Shown piece by piece: positions 1 through 11,600 of a DNA stretch of 64,000 bases. The stretch is taken from the NCBI RefSeq assembly GCF_910592395.1, contig NC_088309.1, positions 22,198,599 through 22,262,598 on the forward strand, in the 5' to 3' direction. The notes beneath the pieces were generated by a model. It was not told where the DNA came from and did no database searches. It saw nothing but the letters and a program-made list of their open reading frames with translations. The stretch comes from Lineus longissimus (lineage: Eukaryota; Nemertea; Pilidiophora; Heteronemertea; Lineidae). The position numbers and the translations under genes were made by a program. The first letter of the stretch is position 1. Every line of letters starts with the position of its first letter.

Positions 1-466
1 ACTTCTATAATGATCTCACAGAAAACTTTCTGGTCTCAAAGAGCATTAATTAAATTAACCCCTGATAACCCACAATGCTATTTTTCCCCATCTTGGTCGA
101 TATCATGGGAGTGAAACAAAGCCGAACTGTAACATGTGTGTCGACCAGGGGCCCCATCTGAATTCATGTATTTCGAAAAACTCGGGCGGGGGGGGGGGGC
201 GAATAGTCACACCTCGACCTCCAGACAATAGTGTGGTCCATATTGACGCTCAATACTTGCGTAGTCGCTCCAAGGGGATATTCTTCCAGGCTATGTATAA
301 TATAGATCCTTTTTGGGACAAGACCAAGTTTGGCTAATTCAAAATACAGAATGCAGGCCCTACTCACTAGCTAATTGCGAGTAGAGTAGTTTCTGTATTT
401 TGCCCGAGGTATCACCGAAAAGTTAAAAAGTGAGATAGAAATTTAATTCAATGCAATTGTAAAACA
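1..466. other. Non-coding stretch, no gene seen
   Basis: I see no supported gene here. The only landmark is a run of twelve G at 188-199. The short open frames crossing it on both strands have low-complexity or incoherent translations. Confidence 0.5.
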
Positions 467-472
467 TTTATT
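467..472 (-). terminator. Poly(A) signal, forkhead gene
   Basis: AATAAA on the minus strand, about 0.8 kb downstream of the forkhead stop codon and the first good signal on that strand. It implies a long A/T-rich 3' UTR between 0.47 and 1.29 kb. Confidence 0.45.
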
Positions 473-1289
473 GCCGAGATCAATGAAAAATAAAACATAC
501 AAAATACATATCGGAACGAAAGACAAACACATATCATCCACATTCTGTGGAGCAAGTAAAGTGAAGTCGTCGTCTTATACATCAAATTAATTAACTAATA
601 TATAAATAGATACATCAATTAATTGCTTCAAATTGTCACTCTTAAGTCGTCACGAAGGCCCACTACAGATGCCATTAAATGGCGCTACCAAAAACCATGC
701 GATATTTCGTCGCAAAAATAGTCGAATTTCTTTTACCCATTTTTAGGTATTTTTGGTCGTCAATGTATAAAAATCACCAACAGTATCATAGTTGGATTGT
801 CTATGTTGAATTAATACGAATGATTATTTTCAAGTCGTAAAATTAATTAAATTGTTACATATCTCCAACTTGAACAAAGCACATATCAAAAGCCCACACA
901 TTCATTGAGCAATTTCTCACTTTCAAACTTAATTAGCATAATTGTTTAGCACGGTGATTTAGCACAAAAGCATGTTCAAGTTGGAGTTGTCGTGGGTTTT
1001 GAATGAAAGTTGAATTTTGGTTATACTTGTGAAATGTAAACACGATACTTCTAGTAAATGAAGTATGTTAAGACCAATTGTATTCTGGTCGTCTTAATTA
1101 TTATCCACTCTATCGAGCTGGTCATGATTTTTATGAATCTTCAAGAAACTTTTTAGCAGAAGATACTTTGTCGAATGAACATCAATATCAATTAGATACA
1201 TTGTGGTTTGTAATCGAAAGCGTTCATAGCTGAACTTGTCGAATGTCTTGAGATCACTTTCAAAGTCAGTGGTATCCATGTTTTGTAAA

Positions 1290-2744
1290 TTAGCACGAAT
1301 AGGCACAAGCGTTCGAGTTTATCGCAGGCTTCAAGAGTCCTCTGTTGACACCACTGTAGTAATTTCCGTTTGAACCGTAAGCGTTGTTCTGGACGTTCCA
1401 TGACGTAGGATTGTAGGCGAGGTTAGAGCAATTTCCTAACGATGTCGTATTCGTCGATTGACCGGTGTATGCCATGAGCAGGCTGTTCGTGGGTACCTGA
1501 TAGGAGTAGCCGTTTTCTTGCGATCTGTAAGCGTTATTGGAAGCATTCACGTAAGCAGTATTGCCGTGGGTCCCGAATGTAGTGTCCACTTTCAAACTCC
1601 CGTAATTCGTAGGTGATATATTGGTGTACGACGTCGGAGACACGCTGCTGTATGACGGAGGCGTAGGAGACATGGACGCGTTGAAACTCGGTGGCGATGA
1701 AGAGTTGAAACCAGTCGGAGAGGAGGTGTTCAACCCTGTAGGTGACAAACTGCTGTAACTCGTTGGCGACAAACTGTTGGCAGGCGAAACGTTGGTAGAC
1801 GCATTACGCGGCATGACGTAGTTTGGCGTTTGTTGATTACTGGTATACTGCATCGTATTCCTGTAGCTGGAGTATGGCGTGGCGTAAGGGTGGTAGTTAT
1901 TCCTGGCGACATGACTGGTACCCATCGGAACGTATGGAAGCGTCTCCTTCTTGTCGACAGGCAATGTGCTGATCATGGCTTTCATTCCACGTCGAACTCG
2001 TTTTCTCGCTTGTCTGCGGCTGTAGTCACCTCTGGCAAACTCCTCCACGCAGGTGTGATGGATGCTCCAGTAGTTGCCCTTGCCGCCCTCGCAGCGGCCA
2101 CTCTTGATGAAACACTCGTTCAGCGACAGGTTGTGACGGATGCTGTTCCTCCAGGCCCTCTCGTTGTTGTTGTAGTAGGCGAAGTTGTCCATGACGTACT
2201 GGTAGATGTCCCCAAGTATCATGCGTTTCTGTGGCGTGCTCAGTATGGCTTTAGCGATCATGGCGATATAGGAAAACTCTGGCTTGTCATCCTTCTTGGG
2301 TTTCTCATTGTCTTTGGCAGTGGTGTAAGTAGGCTGTGAGAGTTTCTTCTCCAAGGCGGCGAGTGCGTCTTCAACATTGTCCTCGGACGAGCTGCTCGTC
2401 TGTCTTGAGAGTGGAGACGAGACAGACGACGGCGGTGACGGGGAGCTGTATTCGGAGCTGATGCTGCTGCGATCGCTGAGGCTATTGGTTCGTCGGACTT
2501 TCGTTGGACTCTTACTCTTGGCTGGGCTGATCGGTTCGTAGATAGACAACGGATCTGCAATGCTGTCCGCCATGCATTGGAAGCTCTTGAGATCGTCGAT
2601 GAACTGGTCCCCGTCCAAGTCGAGGCCGATACTGACTGGAGAAGGTACGATATCATCCACTGGTGAAAGACTTAGCTGATCCATGTTATCCATCGTCGTC
2701 GAATCAGCTTGGAAGAGGAAGTCGAAATCGGGAAAGGGCTTCAT
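1290..2744 (-). CDS. foxQ2: Forkhead transcription factor, FoxQ2-like, single exon
   Basis: This is a nuclear winged-helix DNA-binding protein. An uninterrupted frame opens at 2789, but the ATG at 2742-2744 (CAACCATGA) has much the better Kozak context and gives 484 aa. The forkhead domain lies at residues about 154-250 of that product, with SYIAMIAKAIL, the recognition-helix motif WRNSIRHNLSLNECF and the wing GKGNYWSIH. The wing-2 stretch FARGDYSRRQARKRVRR resembles FoxQ2 rather than FoxA/D/E/L proteins; this assignment rests on remembered family sequences. The N-terminal third is Ser/Pro-rich. The C-terminal third is built of imperfect SP-(T/S)-x-(Y/F) repeats and ends in Tyr/Asn-rich sequence. 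I see no clear EH1 repressor motif. In other bilaterians FoxQ2 marks anterior/apical ectoderm. Another divergent Fox class remains possible. Confidence 0.75.
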   Translation of the reverse strand: MKPFPDFDFLFQADSTTMDNMDQLSLSPVDDIVPSPVSIGLDLDGDQFIDDLKSFQCMADSIADPLSIYEPISPAKSKSPTKVRRTNSLSDRSSISSEYSSPSPPSSVSSPLSRQTSSSSEDNVEDALAALEKKLSQPTYTTAKDNEKPKKDDKPEFSYIAMIAKAILSTPQKRMILGDIYQYVMDNFAYYNNNERAWRNSIRHNLSLNECFIKSGRCEGGKGNYWSIHHTCVEEFARGDYSRRQARKRVRRGMKAMISTLPVDKKETLPYVPMGTSHVARNNYHPYATPYSSYRNTMQYTSNQQTPNYVMPRNASTNVSPANSLSPTSYSSLSPTGLNTSSPTGFNSSSPPSFNASMSPTPPSYSSVSPTSYTNISPTNYGSLKVDTTFGTHGNTAYVNASNNAYRSQENGYSYQVPTNSLLMAYTGQSTNTTSLGNCSNLAYNPTSWNVQNNAYGSNGNYYSGVNRGLLKPAINSNACAYSC

Positions 2745-2822
2745 GGTTGTATCGATAAAGTGTAACTGTAACCTATTCCACCAAGTCATAAGACTGAATG
2801 TGGAAGATCGCCTTCGCCCAGG

Positions 2823-2830
2823 ATTAAATA
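2823..2830 (-). promoter_or_regulatory. TATA-like box upstream of forkhead gene
   Basis: TATTTAAT on the minus strand, about 80 bp upstream of the preferred forkhead start codon. Position and sequence fit a core promoter; no other support. Confidence 0.3.
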
Positions 2831-4588
2831 CCAGGATTTGACAATTGTTCAGATTTTTAGGCAGGTGCCCGCTGTGTGATCATCTAGTTACCTGTCACCC
2901 CGTTACGGGCATGGAGTCCTTGACAAGGTTGATCGACCCCTATTACCTCGTAATTAGGTCTATCCCAGATGAACCGAAATCACCGCTCATCGTATTCATC
3001 CTTGATTGATCAGTGGTTTCCTGTTCATGGCTAATTAACTTTGTATTATGCTAATTAACAAGAATAAGTTTAGTTTAATTTAATTTTGTATTATTATTTA
3101 ATTAACTTTGTATTATGCTAATTAACAAGAATAAGTTTAGTTTAATGTAATTTTGAACCAATTCTCTTAGTCGACTGGCAATTTTGATAACATCACATCC
3201 ATATCAAAGATGTCAAAATATTTTATGGATGTTGCTCGCTGCACAATATATAGGCGTAAATTTGACGCTTGGAATGTAGCGTAGGCCCAAGAAAAATCTA
3301 AGTGGCCTTTAGCCTGCCCGGGCCTTGGTAAAAAAAGTAGGATCTAACAGTGCCTAGAAATCAAGTGTTTGTAGCAAACCCACGCGTTCTAGGAACTCTC
3401 GCCACAGGCAGAGACCAACACCGATTTTGCGCGAACCCTTATTCTGAAGTGGAAGTAAGAAATTATCTCTCGGCCCTTTAGTGAATCCCTTTGTATCGTC
3501 TTTGGCTACCGCTAAACACGAAATGGCCATTAGATTTGTTCACTTTTACGGACCCGTAAACCAATTATGATATTGTTTTCGACATTTGTACTTGTACTGA
3601 TAAAAATATGTGAGTGATGCAGGGAAGGTCATACGATTGTGGCTCGTGGTTAGAATTGTTCAAAAGGACGTCTGGTAGACGTAGACTGGTATAAGTCACG
3701 ATACCGGCCAAAAGCGTTCGAACAAGTAAATTGAAAACAATGTGGAGATGGATTCTCTTCAAAAAATATAATTAAAAAGCAAACTATAAGCGGCGAAATT
3801 AAATAGGTGTATAGATGATACGAATAAGAGTTGAAAATTATTTTTGCCAAATACTACACATACAATCATGTACATGTAAATCATCATAAATTATTAAATG
3901 TTTCATAGTTAGGGGCCTTTAGTTCATAACTATGATATAGAGTATCTGTTTTCGCTTAATGGTGAATGATAATCACAGGTCGCTCACTATAGCAGGGCTT
4001 GTTACTAATCCAATCACACACATCGATAATTAGTCAATTAAATTGACAACCATGACTGATTCGTATTCACTTGTAATCAAGTCAATCAATCAAAAAGATC
4101 ACCTTATCAATTTATTAAAGAGTTGTCCGCAGAAGGAAAGTACTTTTCCAGGCATAAAAACACGTGCGTTTACATTTTACGAAGTTTTATTGAGGGTTAC
4201 CTTAACATCACCATGTTCGTGCCTTTTCCTGCAAATTGGCACTGCATTCGAAAACCTATTTGGGTGATTTGTTGCTTGGAATCAATTTTTAAAACAAGGA
4301 AAAACAAGTAAGAAACGCGGATGTAAAGCGTAATTTACCGAGGGATATTGATTCGAGTGCATGCGAAACTGCATGGATGCAAACTCAGGACAATTTTTTC
4401 CAACTTCTACCAGCCGCGCGGTGCTGATTTGAACTCCTCAAAAGAGTATTGCAAGAGGCTACTGTCATTGCTAGGCGAAAAGCGGATATCTCGAGTAGTT
4501 TAGATATTGCGAAAACTGTGGCAAACTAGTGGACATAGTGTTGTCTGTGTAGAAAAACCACTTTGTATATGTCAGGTTGCAGTTTGCA
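2831..4588. other. Intergenic, 5' flank of forkhead gene
   Basis: A/T-rich DNA with no convincing coding exon on either strand. It would hold cis-regulatory sequence for the forkhead gene. It contains the 67-bp tandem duplication listed separately. Confidence 0.4.
3032..3155. repeat. Two-copy tandem duplication, 67-bp period
   Basis: Copies at 3032-3088 and 3099-3155 share TAATTAACTTTGTATTATGC and continue nearly identically to TAATTTTG, differing by about one base. Each holds several TAATTA homeodomain-type cores. It is a recent local duplication upstream of the forkhead gene. Confidence 0.8.
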
Positions 4589-4854
4589 TTATGTAGCCGC
4601 GGCGACAAACAGTTTCTGGTCTGTGGCAAGCGTAACAGTAGGAACATTCCCTACATAGGAATAGTCCTCCCATATTTTCGAGAAGAGTTTGCATTCCTTG
4701 GTATTCGCTGTAAAGGTGAATGCCAGGCTGAGAGTACGACGAGAACATTCAATGGCACATTTGAACTTGGTACTTCCAGCTATTGTGTGGTAATGGAACG
4801 CCTTGAAAGTCGAGATACCGATCATCTCAACGTACGTCATTTCACAGTCCGCGT
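4589..4854 (-). CDS. Terminal exon with PAN/apple-like cysteine pattern
   Basis: A minus-strand open exon beginning after a good acceptor (TTTCTTTGCAG) and ending in TAA. The translation has the PAN-type spacing KCAIEC...LAFTF...ECKLF preceded by another Cys, suggesting a secreted or extracellular domain. One of the usual PAN cysteines (before LAF) is absent. The acceptor needs one nucleotide of a split codon from upstream, so it is not phase-compatible with the neighbouring secreted-protein exon, which ends in phase 0. I could not find its upstream exon, so it may be part of a small gene or a decayed fragment. Confidence 0.35.
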
Positions 4855-5210
4855 CTGCAAAGAAAAGCGTGGACATGTAAACCTTGTAAAATCTTGTAAA
4901 ATGATGGCTCTAATTAGTGAGTGGATACAGCAGCTAGTATAGTCAGGTTTTTAGATATCACTGATCCAAGAATACATGTTATCGTGTTCATGCTTGGTGT
5001 TCATGTTGTGACATCATCATCTAACTTTGGAGGGACGTGCTCCTAGTTACAGTTGATGGCAACATCCTTCAACCCCAAGTGCTTCTTTCAATGACACGAC
5101 AATGGGTGACGACCTCTCCCCTCCCCCTCCCCCTCGATCCCCTCACTTCCCGGCCTTGTAGTCTCATGGCATTGTAGAGTCCCCCAACCTGCGTCCTATC
5201 TGATTAGAAA

Positions 5211-8200
5211 CTAGTAACGTTTCTCCTCACCAGTAGATGGCATTTTGAGAACATGAGCTCCAATCGCTTCAAGTCTTCCATATGGGTATTTAGTCTTCTT
5301 GATTTTGTTGCCGGCTTTCTCAAGTTTTTCATCGTTAAGACTGGCGCCGAGGGTGATGGGATAGGGTCCGTTGGTAAGTTTGTCTGCCCGGTAAGCTGTG
5401 CCTACACGTTTACCAGGAACTGGGTGATTGCCAATTACATCTCCGGCTTTCACCTGCGAAGAAAAACGGCAAGGATGCATAAAGGTTGCGCGCAAAAAAC
5501 GCGGCCCTTTGTTTTTAAATGACCGCGCTGACCTCATTCAACCTCAAACGTTTTTACAACATGTCACCCTCATCATCACCGACTGCGGTATTTGTAGGGT
5601 CAAGGAAAGCTGCTCATACGTACATCTCATCACTTTGCGGTGACCATTTATCGGGTTAGAACCTTAATCATATTTTTTTATTTTGTGCAAAACTGTAGAA
5701 CGGTTGTTTCTATGCTGATGAATTGCAAAGGTTGCAAAATCGGTTGGTTACTTTATCATACTCACCGTATATTAAACCGAGATTTATATTTTATTTATAC
5801 AGTGGAACCCCAGGGGCTGATGGTGTTCCTTCATTTGGAGCAGAAAAAAAATAAGTGAAAAAGTATTTGGACTCAGCCAAAAAGAATTGGGGGCTGATGA
5901 TGTTTCTTCATTTTGAGCAGAAGAAAACAATAAAAAAAAAGGGATTTGGACTTAGAATTTTTTTCATCCTTCAGATTTTCATAATTTCAAAATTCTGAAA
6001 AAGTCGATGAACTCTTATTATTACCGCGTGCCTGTGATCCGGATGCAAACATGAGGAACGGTGAAGGGACTCGGAACTCAGGAACACGAAATGCAGAGGA
6101 ACTGCGTAGGCCATTTAGGATTTTTGACTCTCCGGTGGGTGGATGTAACAAATTTAAACGGGAACACCTGGCCTTTAAAAGTCATATTCTGGTCAGTGAT
6201 AGAACATGCATAATTGCATGCTATACGAATCGCGGGTCTATTATATTGACCACTTAACCTGGGTTGATATTTACATATTGAAAATCTTTACATTTTGAAT
6301 TATGAAAATGATTAACTGCTAGTGAAACCTATAACCAATGTACTCGACGGTTATGGATTTCAATGAATATGGTGTGGTGTCCGAACAGGCGCTGCCTAAC
6401 ATCTAAAATCCATTAAGAAATCGCATAAATGTATACGAAAATAAAAGGATTTGCATTAGTTACCATCTGTAGATTACAACAAATGATTTCTTAACATTCA
6501 ATAAGAGTCCGGGTAACCATGGCGACACCGACAGTTTAGTGGTGGTTACCAGTGCATTATTTCAAAGTGTTCGCGGTCGTGTCAGAAAGACCAATAAAAA
6601 AACCCAGCACTTCATTAATGGGCAGAGACCTGTATTCATCCGCGACCGGAGGTCACATAGAGCTTATCAAAATGTCAAGTTGTGGTAAATACATGGCTGG
6701 GATGGACCAAAGTGGAATTAATTCTCAATCTGTGGTTGATTCTTAATCTACAGAGTCAGGCCATCACAGAAATATGCTTTTTGATAATATATTTAAGAAA
6801 ATGTGGTCTCACTGGTCAGTTTAGAACTTGTACTTTGACAGGGCCATATCAATGCACCAGTGACGTTTTGATGGATATGGTGTACGGAAATCTTTTTTTC
6901 TCAGGCAATCGGTATTGGAATTTTTTTAAACTTTATCATGCTATTGGCAAAGGGTTCTTCTTGACATGCATAAAATTTTGTGCAGATTGATTGGTCCAAG
7001 GTGTACTTTTTTTACCAAAACATATGCACAACAATGTACATGTAATGTACACAAGTTTTAATAGAGGACTCTGGCCTAATTGCAATTCGAAATTCAACTG
7101 GACAGGTCAAAATTTAAAAGTATTATACGTTTACACACAAGGCATGAGCCGCGCAGTTACCATGCACTTCCACAATTTGGAGAGGACAGGTTCTGTTAGA
7201 TTAAACAAAGCTCAATATCCTCTCATTGGTTAATGTGTCACATTGATAAGGTGCTGCAATAAAAAGGCTGTTATTATATAGTCTCTCACAAACCGCAGGG
7301 GATATCCAGACTCTGTGGCAGTCGATTATTGACAAACTCGCACAGAGACGAAATTACGCTACCGACTCCGCACCCCAGCGCAGTGTGAGGCTTTAGACTC
7401 CTCTGTCATGCCGACATGTACAGTCTATGTCGTCCATTTCGTCATCCTGGTCGTCCTTCCTCTATAGGCTAACTGCGTCCGGAGTGTATGTAGTGTAAAT
7501 ATACGTCAATATTTTGTATCTCTTCCAACTATTTTTTTTTGGCGGAAATGACGAATATATAGATTAACAAATATTAATGGTATCCGTTAGCTTTTCAAGA
7601 TGGTGGTTATTACTTGTGGATACTGAAGACGTTGTGAGGTACAAAATCAGCGTCTCTATATAGAGTCAAGATTGAATTATTTTATTACTGCCAACATCTT
7701 GAAGCTACAACAGTGGAAATTCACAAAATTCTGAGTGCTCGTGGAAATGACCAATTGTTCTCCCTTATGGGTATATATCTGGATACTACAAGTTTTCCCA
7801 GCTAAGGTTTACTCAAACATGGTCAATTTTAAACCTTTAGGCCTTGACGAAGTGCATGCACCTGGACGGCATTCAACCCAATAATAGCATACCTTTATTT
7901 CCTCCTGGAATCCAACAGAGTGATTCCTCTTCGCATTCGTCAGCAGTTTTGTCTTTTTCACAATCACCCAATCACCCGCGCTGTCCAGCCTCCACAGATC
8001 CAAATACAATCCTATTGCTTCTATCGCATTCTGGTAGACTGTCCAACCAAGCAGGTATCCATCTGCATCGATTTTAAACTTATTTCCATAAAAGACGATC
8101 AAATTTTCACCATGATAACCAGCTGTTCCGATATCCTTGAGGGTCATTCCAATGAATTCAGTACTTTTGCAAGTGGTCCCAGAACCAACCGCAAATAGGA

Positions 8201-8267
8201 ACAACAAAAAGGAAAGACTGACGATTACTTTTTTATGATAGATGGGAGTATTTCTGTGGTCCGCCAT
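5211..8267 (-). CDS. Small secreted protein, two exons, family not identified
   Basis: Exon 1 is 8267-7893 (375 nt) and exon 2 is 5453-5211 (243 nt), joining in phase 0 to give 205 aa. Exon 1 starts with a hydrophobic signal peptide (VIVSLSFLLFLFAVGSG, residues about 14-30) and carries Trp/Gly-rich sequence (YLLGWTVYQN, LYLDLWRLD) that looks like a beta-sandwich domain. It ends in a GT donor after EEIK. Exon 2 begins after TTTTCTTCGCAG and continues the same kind of fold with VKAGDVIGNHPVPG. The exon pairing is inferred from phase and from how naturally EEIK runs into VKAGDVIG. The intron would be 2.4 kb. A TATA-like stretch (ATATATTT) lies about 100 bp upstream of the ATG. The function is unknown. 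Confidence 0.55.
5538..7808. other. Intron of the secreted gene, no other feature seen
   Basis: Lies between the two proposed exons of the secreted-protein gene. It contains two similar blocks (GGGGCTGATG... near 5813 and 5889) and A/T-rich runs. Plus-strand frames near 6.05 and 6.7-7.2 kb have no splice or family support. Confidence 0.4.
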
Positions 8268-8789
8268 TTCGTCTGCTCCAAATGCTACAGCTTCTTTGTT
8301 GTTGTGCCTAACAGTCTTACCATGTTACACCCAATCCCTTCGACAATGTTCGAGTGTGACCAAATATATATGCCCATATAAATTAGTGAGAAACTTCTAA
8401 AAAATAAAATCACAACGGACCAACAACCGACAACCCGTCAGACATTGGAATCCAATATCGAATGTATCCAACAGCTTTCAAAGACAAATTGCCGTTTAAA
8501 GCCCTGGCAAAGAAAGACTAATAAAATTCTGGGCGTATGGCTTTCACCCACCCCTGCAATGTACAGCACTCCCTACCAGTCTTGACACTGCAGCTAGGAT
8601 GCGCTGATTTCGTACCTTCGTCACTGTGCGAATTGACAATAGAACTGAGAGCAATATGGATTCCTTCGGGACTACAGCACGTGTTGGACGACTTGATAAA
8701 AGGGTGAACTCAGCCTTTGTTTTAATTGCATGAGTAACATTGGGTGTACCATCAATAATCATTAAACATGTATGTAAGTATGTCCCCCG

Positions 8790-9190
8790 TATTCGCTTTC
8801 AACTCATCCTGAACTTCAGGCCAACACTCGGCACTAACCAGCTTCCAGGATGCTTTTTCGACTGGGCCAATATAAAGTTTGGTGGAGATTGGTTCTGGTT
8901 TGGTTCCAAGTGGCCCGTTTCTGACTTTTTCCCTTGAACCTTGACCCTCCGGTTGCAGACTTGTACTAAACCTAGCCAAAAATGCCAAGTTTGGAGAAAA
9001 TCGGTTCATTAGTGAGGTGGTAAATATATATTGTACCTGTGCGTCAAATTTGGGCCAAGTGATCTTGGATCAACATTGACACATACCGAGTTTGGACGAA
9101 ATCGGTTGGTTATTGCCTGTGTGCGTAGTTTGGACAATATCACCTTGACCTTTGTCCATATGACCTTGACCTTTGACCTCGTCAACCTCC
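8790..9190. repeat. Dispersed-repeat fragment (CCAAGTTTGG / TGACCTTGACC type)
   Basis: Repeated words such as AAGTTTGGTGGAGATTGGTT, CAAGTTTGGAGAAAATCGGT and GAGTTTGGACGAAATCGGTT occur in tandem with runs of TGACCTTGACCTTTGACC. They look like degenerate units of an interspersed repeat lying between the two copies of the secreted-protein exon. Class not identified. Confidence 0.5.
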
Positions 9191-9233
9191 TAAAAAGAGT
9201 GAGGGGCTTTTAGCTTCAGTATGATTGGCCTAC

Positions 9234-9650
9234 CTTGATTTCCTCCTGGAATCCGACAGAGTGATTCCTCTTCGCATTCGTCAGCAGTTTCGTCTTATTT
9301 ACATTCACCCAATAACCCGCGTTATCCAGCCTCCATATATCCAAATACAGTCCTCTTGAAACTTTTTCATTCTGGTAGATTGTCCAACCAAGCAGGTATC
9401 CATCCTCATTGATTTTAAACCTATTTCCATAAAACACGATCAAGTTTGGACCATGAGGAGTAACTGTACCAGTACCAATATCCCTAAGGGTCATTCCAAC
9501 GAATTCCGTGCTCTTGCACATGGTTCCAGAACCATCAGAAAAAAGGAACCAAAATAAGAACAGACTGGCGATTCCTTTATCCATGATGGACCGATGCAAG
9601 AGATTCATTTTCATTTTTGTCATTGTGGTACCTTTTTCGACTGGTAACAT
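9234..9650 (-). CDS. Second copy of the secreted-protein first exon
   Basis: Paralogue of exon 1 of the secreted gene. It has a signal peptide (IASLFLFWFLFSDGSG) followed by CKSTEFVGMTL, FYGNRFKIN, YLLGWTIYQN and the same 3' end HSVGFQEEIK with a phase-0 GT donor. The mature parts are roughly three-quarters identical over about 95 residues, and silent sites also stay similar, so the duplication is fairly recent. Flanking DNA is duplicated too: TATCCAATAGCTTTCAAA at about 9905 corresponds to a near-identical word at about 8466. I find no matching second exon between here and 8.27 kb. It may be an alternative first exon of the same gene or a truncated duplicate. ATGs at about 9650, 9623 and 9585 are all possible starts. 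Confidence 0.55.
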
Positions 9651-10850
9651 TCAGATGGTCAGTATTTAATTTATTCGCTATATTTTTTTGCAAGTATTGT
9701 CACCACGGATATTCCCAAAACCAATACCATGCGGCAAAGAAAAATCTGTCCTTTTCCAAGGAATTTAGAGCTATACTACATCGCCACTCGTCTACTTTCT
9801 ATAACTATAAAGCGTGTTTCTTTTAACTTTGCGCCCAACAACCTCTAGGAAACCGACGGCCAAAATGACAAATGAGAAATTTGACAAAAGTATTTAATAT
9901 TGAAAGTATCCAATAGCTTTCAAATCCGCATGGCCTTGAAACAAGTCATGATCACAAAAGACGAATCACCCTCCGATAGAATCACCCTATAGAATCACCT
10001 TAGAATCACCTCATCAATACAACGACAACAAGTGACCTTGCATCAGCACTCGCGGACCAATGTATTTGTTCGGGACGTGAATTGGCCGACATGATAAATT
10101 GATACATCCTCGATCGCATGCCAGAGGTTTTTAACCTGCCCCTCTCGATATTTTTTGGGATAGAGGAGTGGAGAAAAAAACTAATTCTCAGGATGTCGCC
10201 ATGGTCAGCGTTTCAATGGTTAGGCTATTAAAAATGTTAAGGGGGGACTATAGGCAGGAGCACTGAGGTGTCTTCAGGTGGCTATATGCACAATAAGGCG
10301 TTGTGTCATGTTGATTCAGCACTAGGTACAAGCGCGGATAGTTTTGATGTACTGTGAGACGGGACCCATGGCGACTTCACGTGACTTTATCTTGCCTGCC
10401 TAGGCACTGCCTATAGAGTCCCTTTAAAGTACCGGTGAATTATTCAGAATGCATATTTGAATATTTGAATGAATATTTTCCACTGATAATTGACGGGCTG
10501 ATTGATCACGTCCGCACATTACTACCCATCTTTCCACACCAGCGCATTTGTCGGTCATCCCTCTGCAGTCGTCATCCGTATTTCGTCGCCAAAGGCAATA
10601 CATGTATTTAGATCCATTACATTCGTTCTAAAAATTACAATTATATGATAACATGATAATTTGACGAAATTAAAAAAAAGAGTTAATGTGGCAGTAATGG
10701 CAATGCCATTTGTGCAAATTATAAGGTCGATATGTGCATGGCGTCTTCACTACTGACGGGAGACAATGGCGGGGAACTAAGATCAATGGCATCCACATTT
10801 TGCCATCCGCGCTGATGTTGTCATCAGCTACCAGTAATAAATCTAACAAC
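9651..10850. other. Intergenic, nothing recognised
   Basis: Beyond the duplicated 5' flank of the secreted exon (to about 9.96 kb), I see only a short run of AGAATCACC repeats near 9975-10010 and no coding or RNA gene. Confidence 0.4.
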
Positions 10851-10857
10851 TGGTCAT

Positions 10858-11600
10858 ATGGAATATTCCCCATTCAATGTAATACACGTACTTGCTTTTT
10901 TGTGTCAATGGAGGATTTATGCGGCCTCTGGTCACATCGAATGGTTTTTCTCCTGTGTGAATACATTTTGCGTCAAGGGTGCATGCATATGGATTACTCA
11001 GGATGAGATATACAAGTGGCCTTTCCTAGTCACATTTAGTGATATTGCTGTTGTAACGATCCACTGAATATGAGCCCCGCTTGCTGGCCCTTAGTGCTGA
11101 ATGGCACTATTCTCCATTTAATTATTAGCTTCTGCGTCAAGGGAGGACTATTCAGCTGGGTCAACACATCCCACATCCAATGGTTTCTATCCTCTATGGA
11201 TACATTTTGCGTCAGGGGTGCATGGACCATTAAGCAAGTGACCTTCAAGTGGTGCTTGCAATTTATACCCCTGTACGAATGCAAACAAGTTTATTTGCCT
11301 CAAATAATGTGATAGTCAGGTCAGATTAAATGATTTATCTCCTGTATGAATACATTTTGCGTCAACTGTGAGCTGCCCCCGCTTGCTAGCAATAGTGAAT
11401 GGCAATATTCCCCTTAACATCTTTGCTTTTTTTCGTCAAAGGAGGATTATTCAGTGTTTGGCCTTTAACACATCCAATATTTTTTCTCCTGTGTGAATGC
11501 ATTTTGCGCTTGTCATCATGGGACCAGCAATTAGTCTCTCGGGTGATATTTCTTCTATAATTATATTTGCATCAATTGTGCATGCGCTATGATCTGGTGA
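10858..11600 (-). pseudogene. Decayed C2H2 zinc-finger-like repeat array
   Basis: Four spaced minus-strand blocks (about 10943-10976, 11187-11219, 11328-11361, 11480-11513) translate as degenerate versions of AKCIHTGEKPF, the linker that joins classical C2H2 fingers. The best match is IHTGEKPFDV at the first block; others read IHTGEKIL and IHTGDKSF. Between them, similar half-units recur (GTCAA-GGAGGA-TATTCAG). The cysteine/histidine pairs are largely lost and stops interrupt all frames, so this looks like a remnant of a zinc-finger array. A non-coding tandem repeat that resembles the linker by chance is the alternative. Confidence 0.4.

Noticed and set aside
188-199. G-run as a regulatory quadruplex
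   Set aside because: A single homopolymer of twelve G with no further G-tracts nearby; could also be an assembly artefact.
1830-2339. 169-codon plus-strand frame
   Set aside because: Antisense shadow of the forkhead coding exon; no family resemblance.
4577-4942. 121-codon plus-strand frame
   Set aside because: It is antisense to the PAN-like exon, which has a better acceptor and a recognisable cysteine pattern on the other strand.
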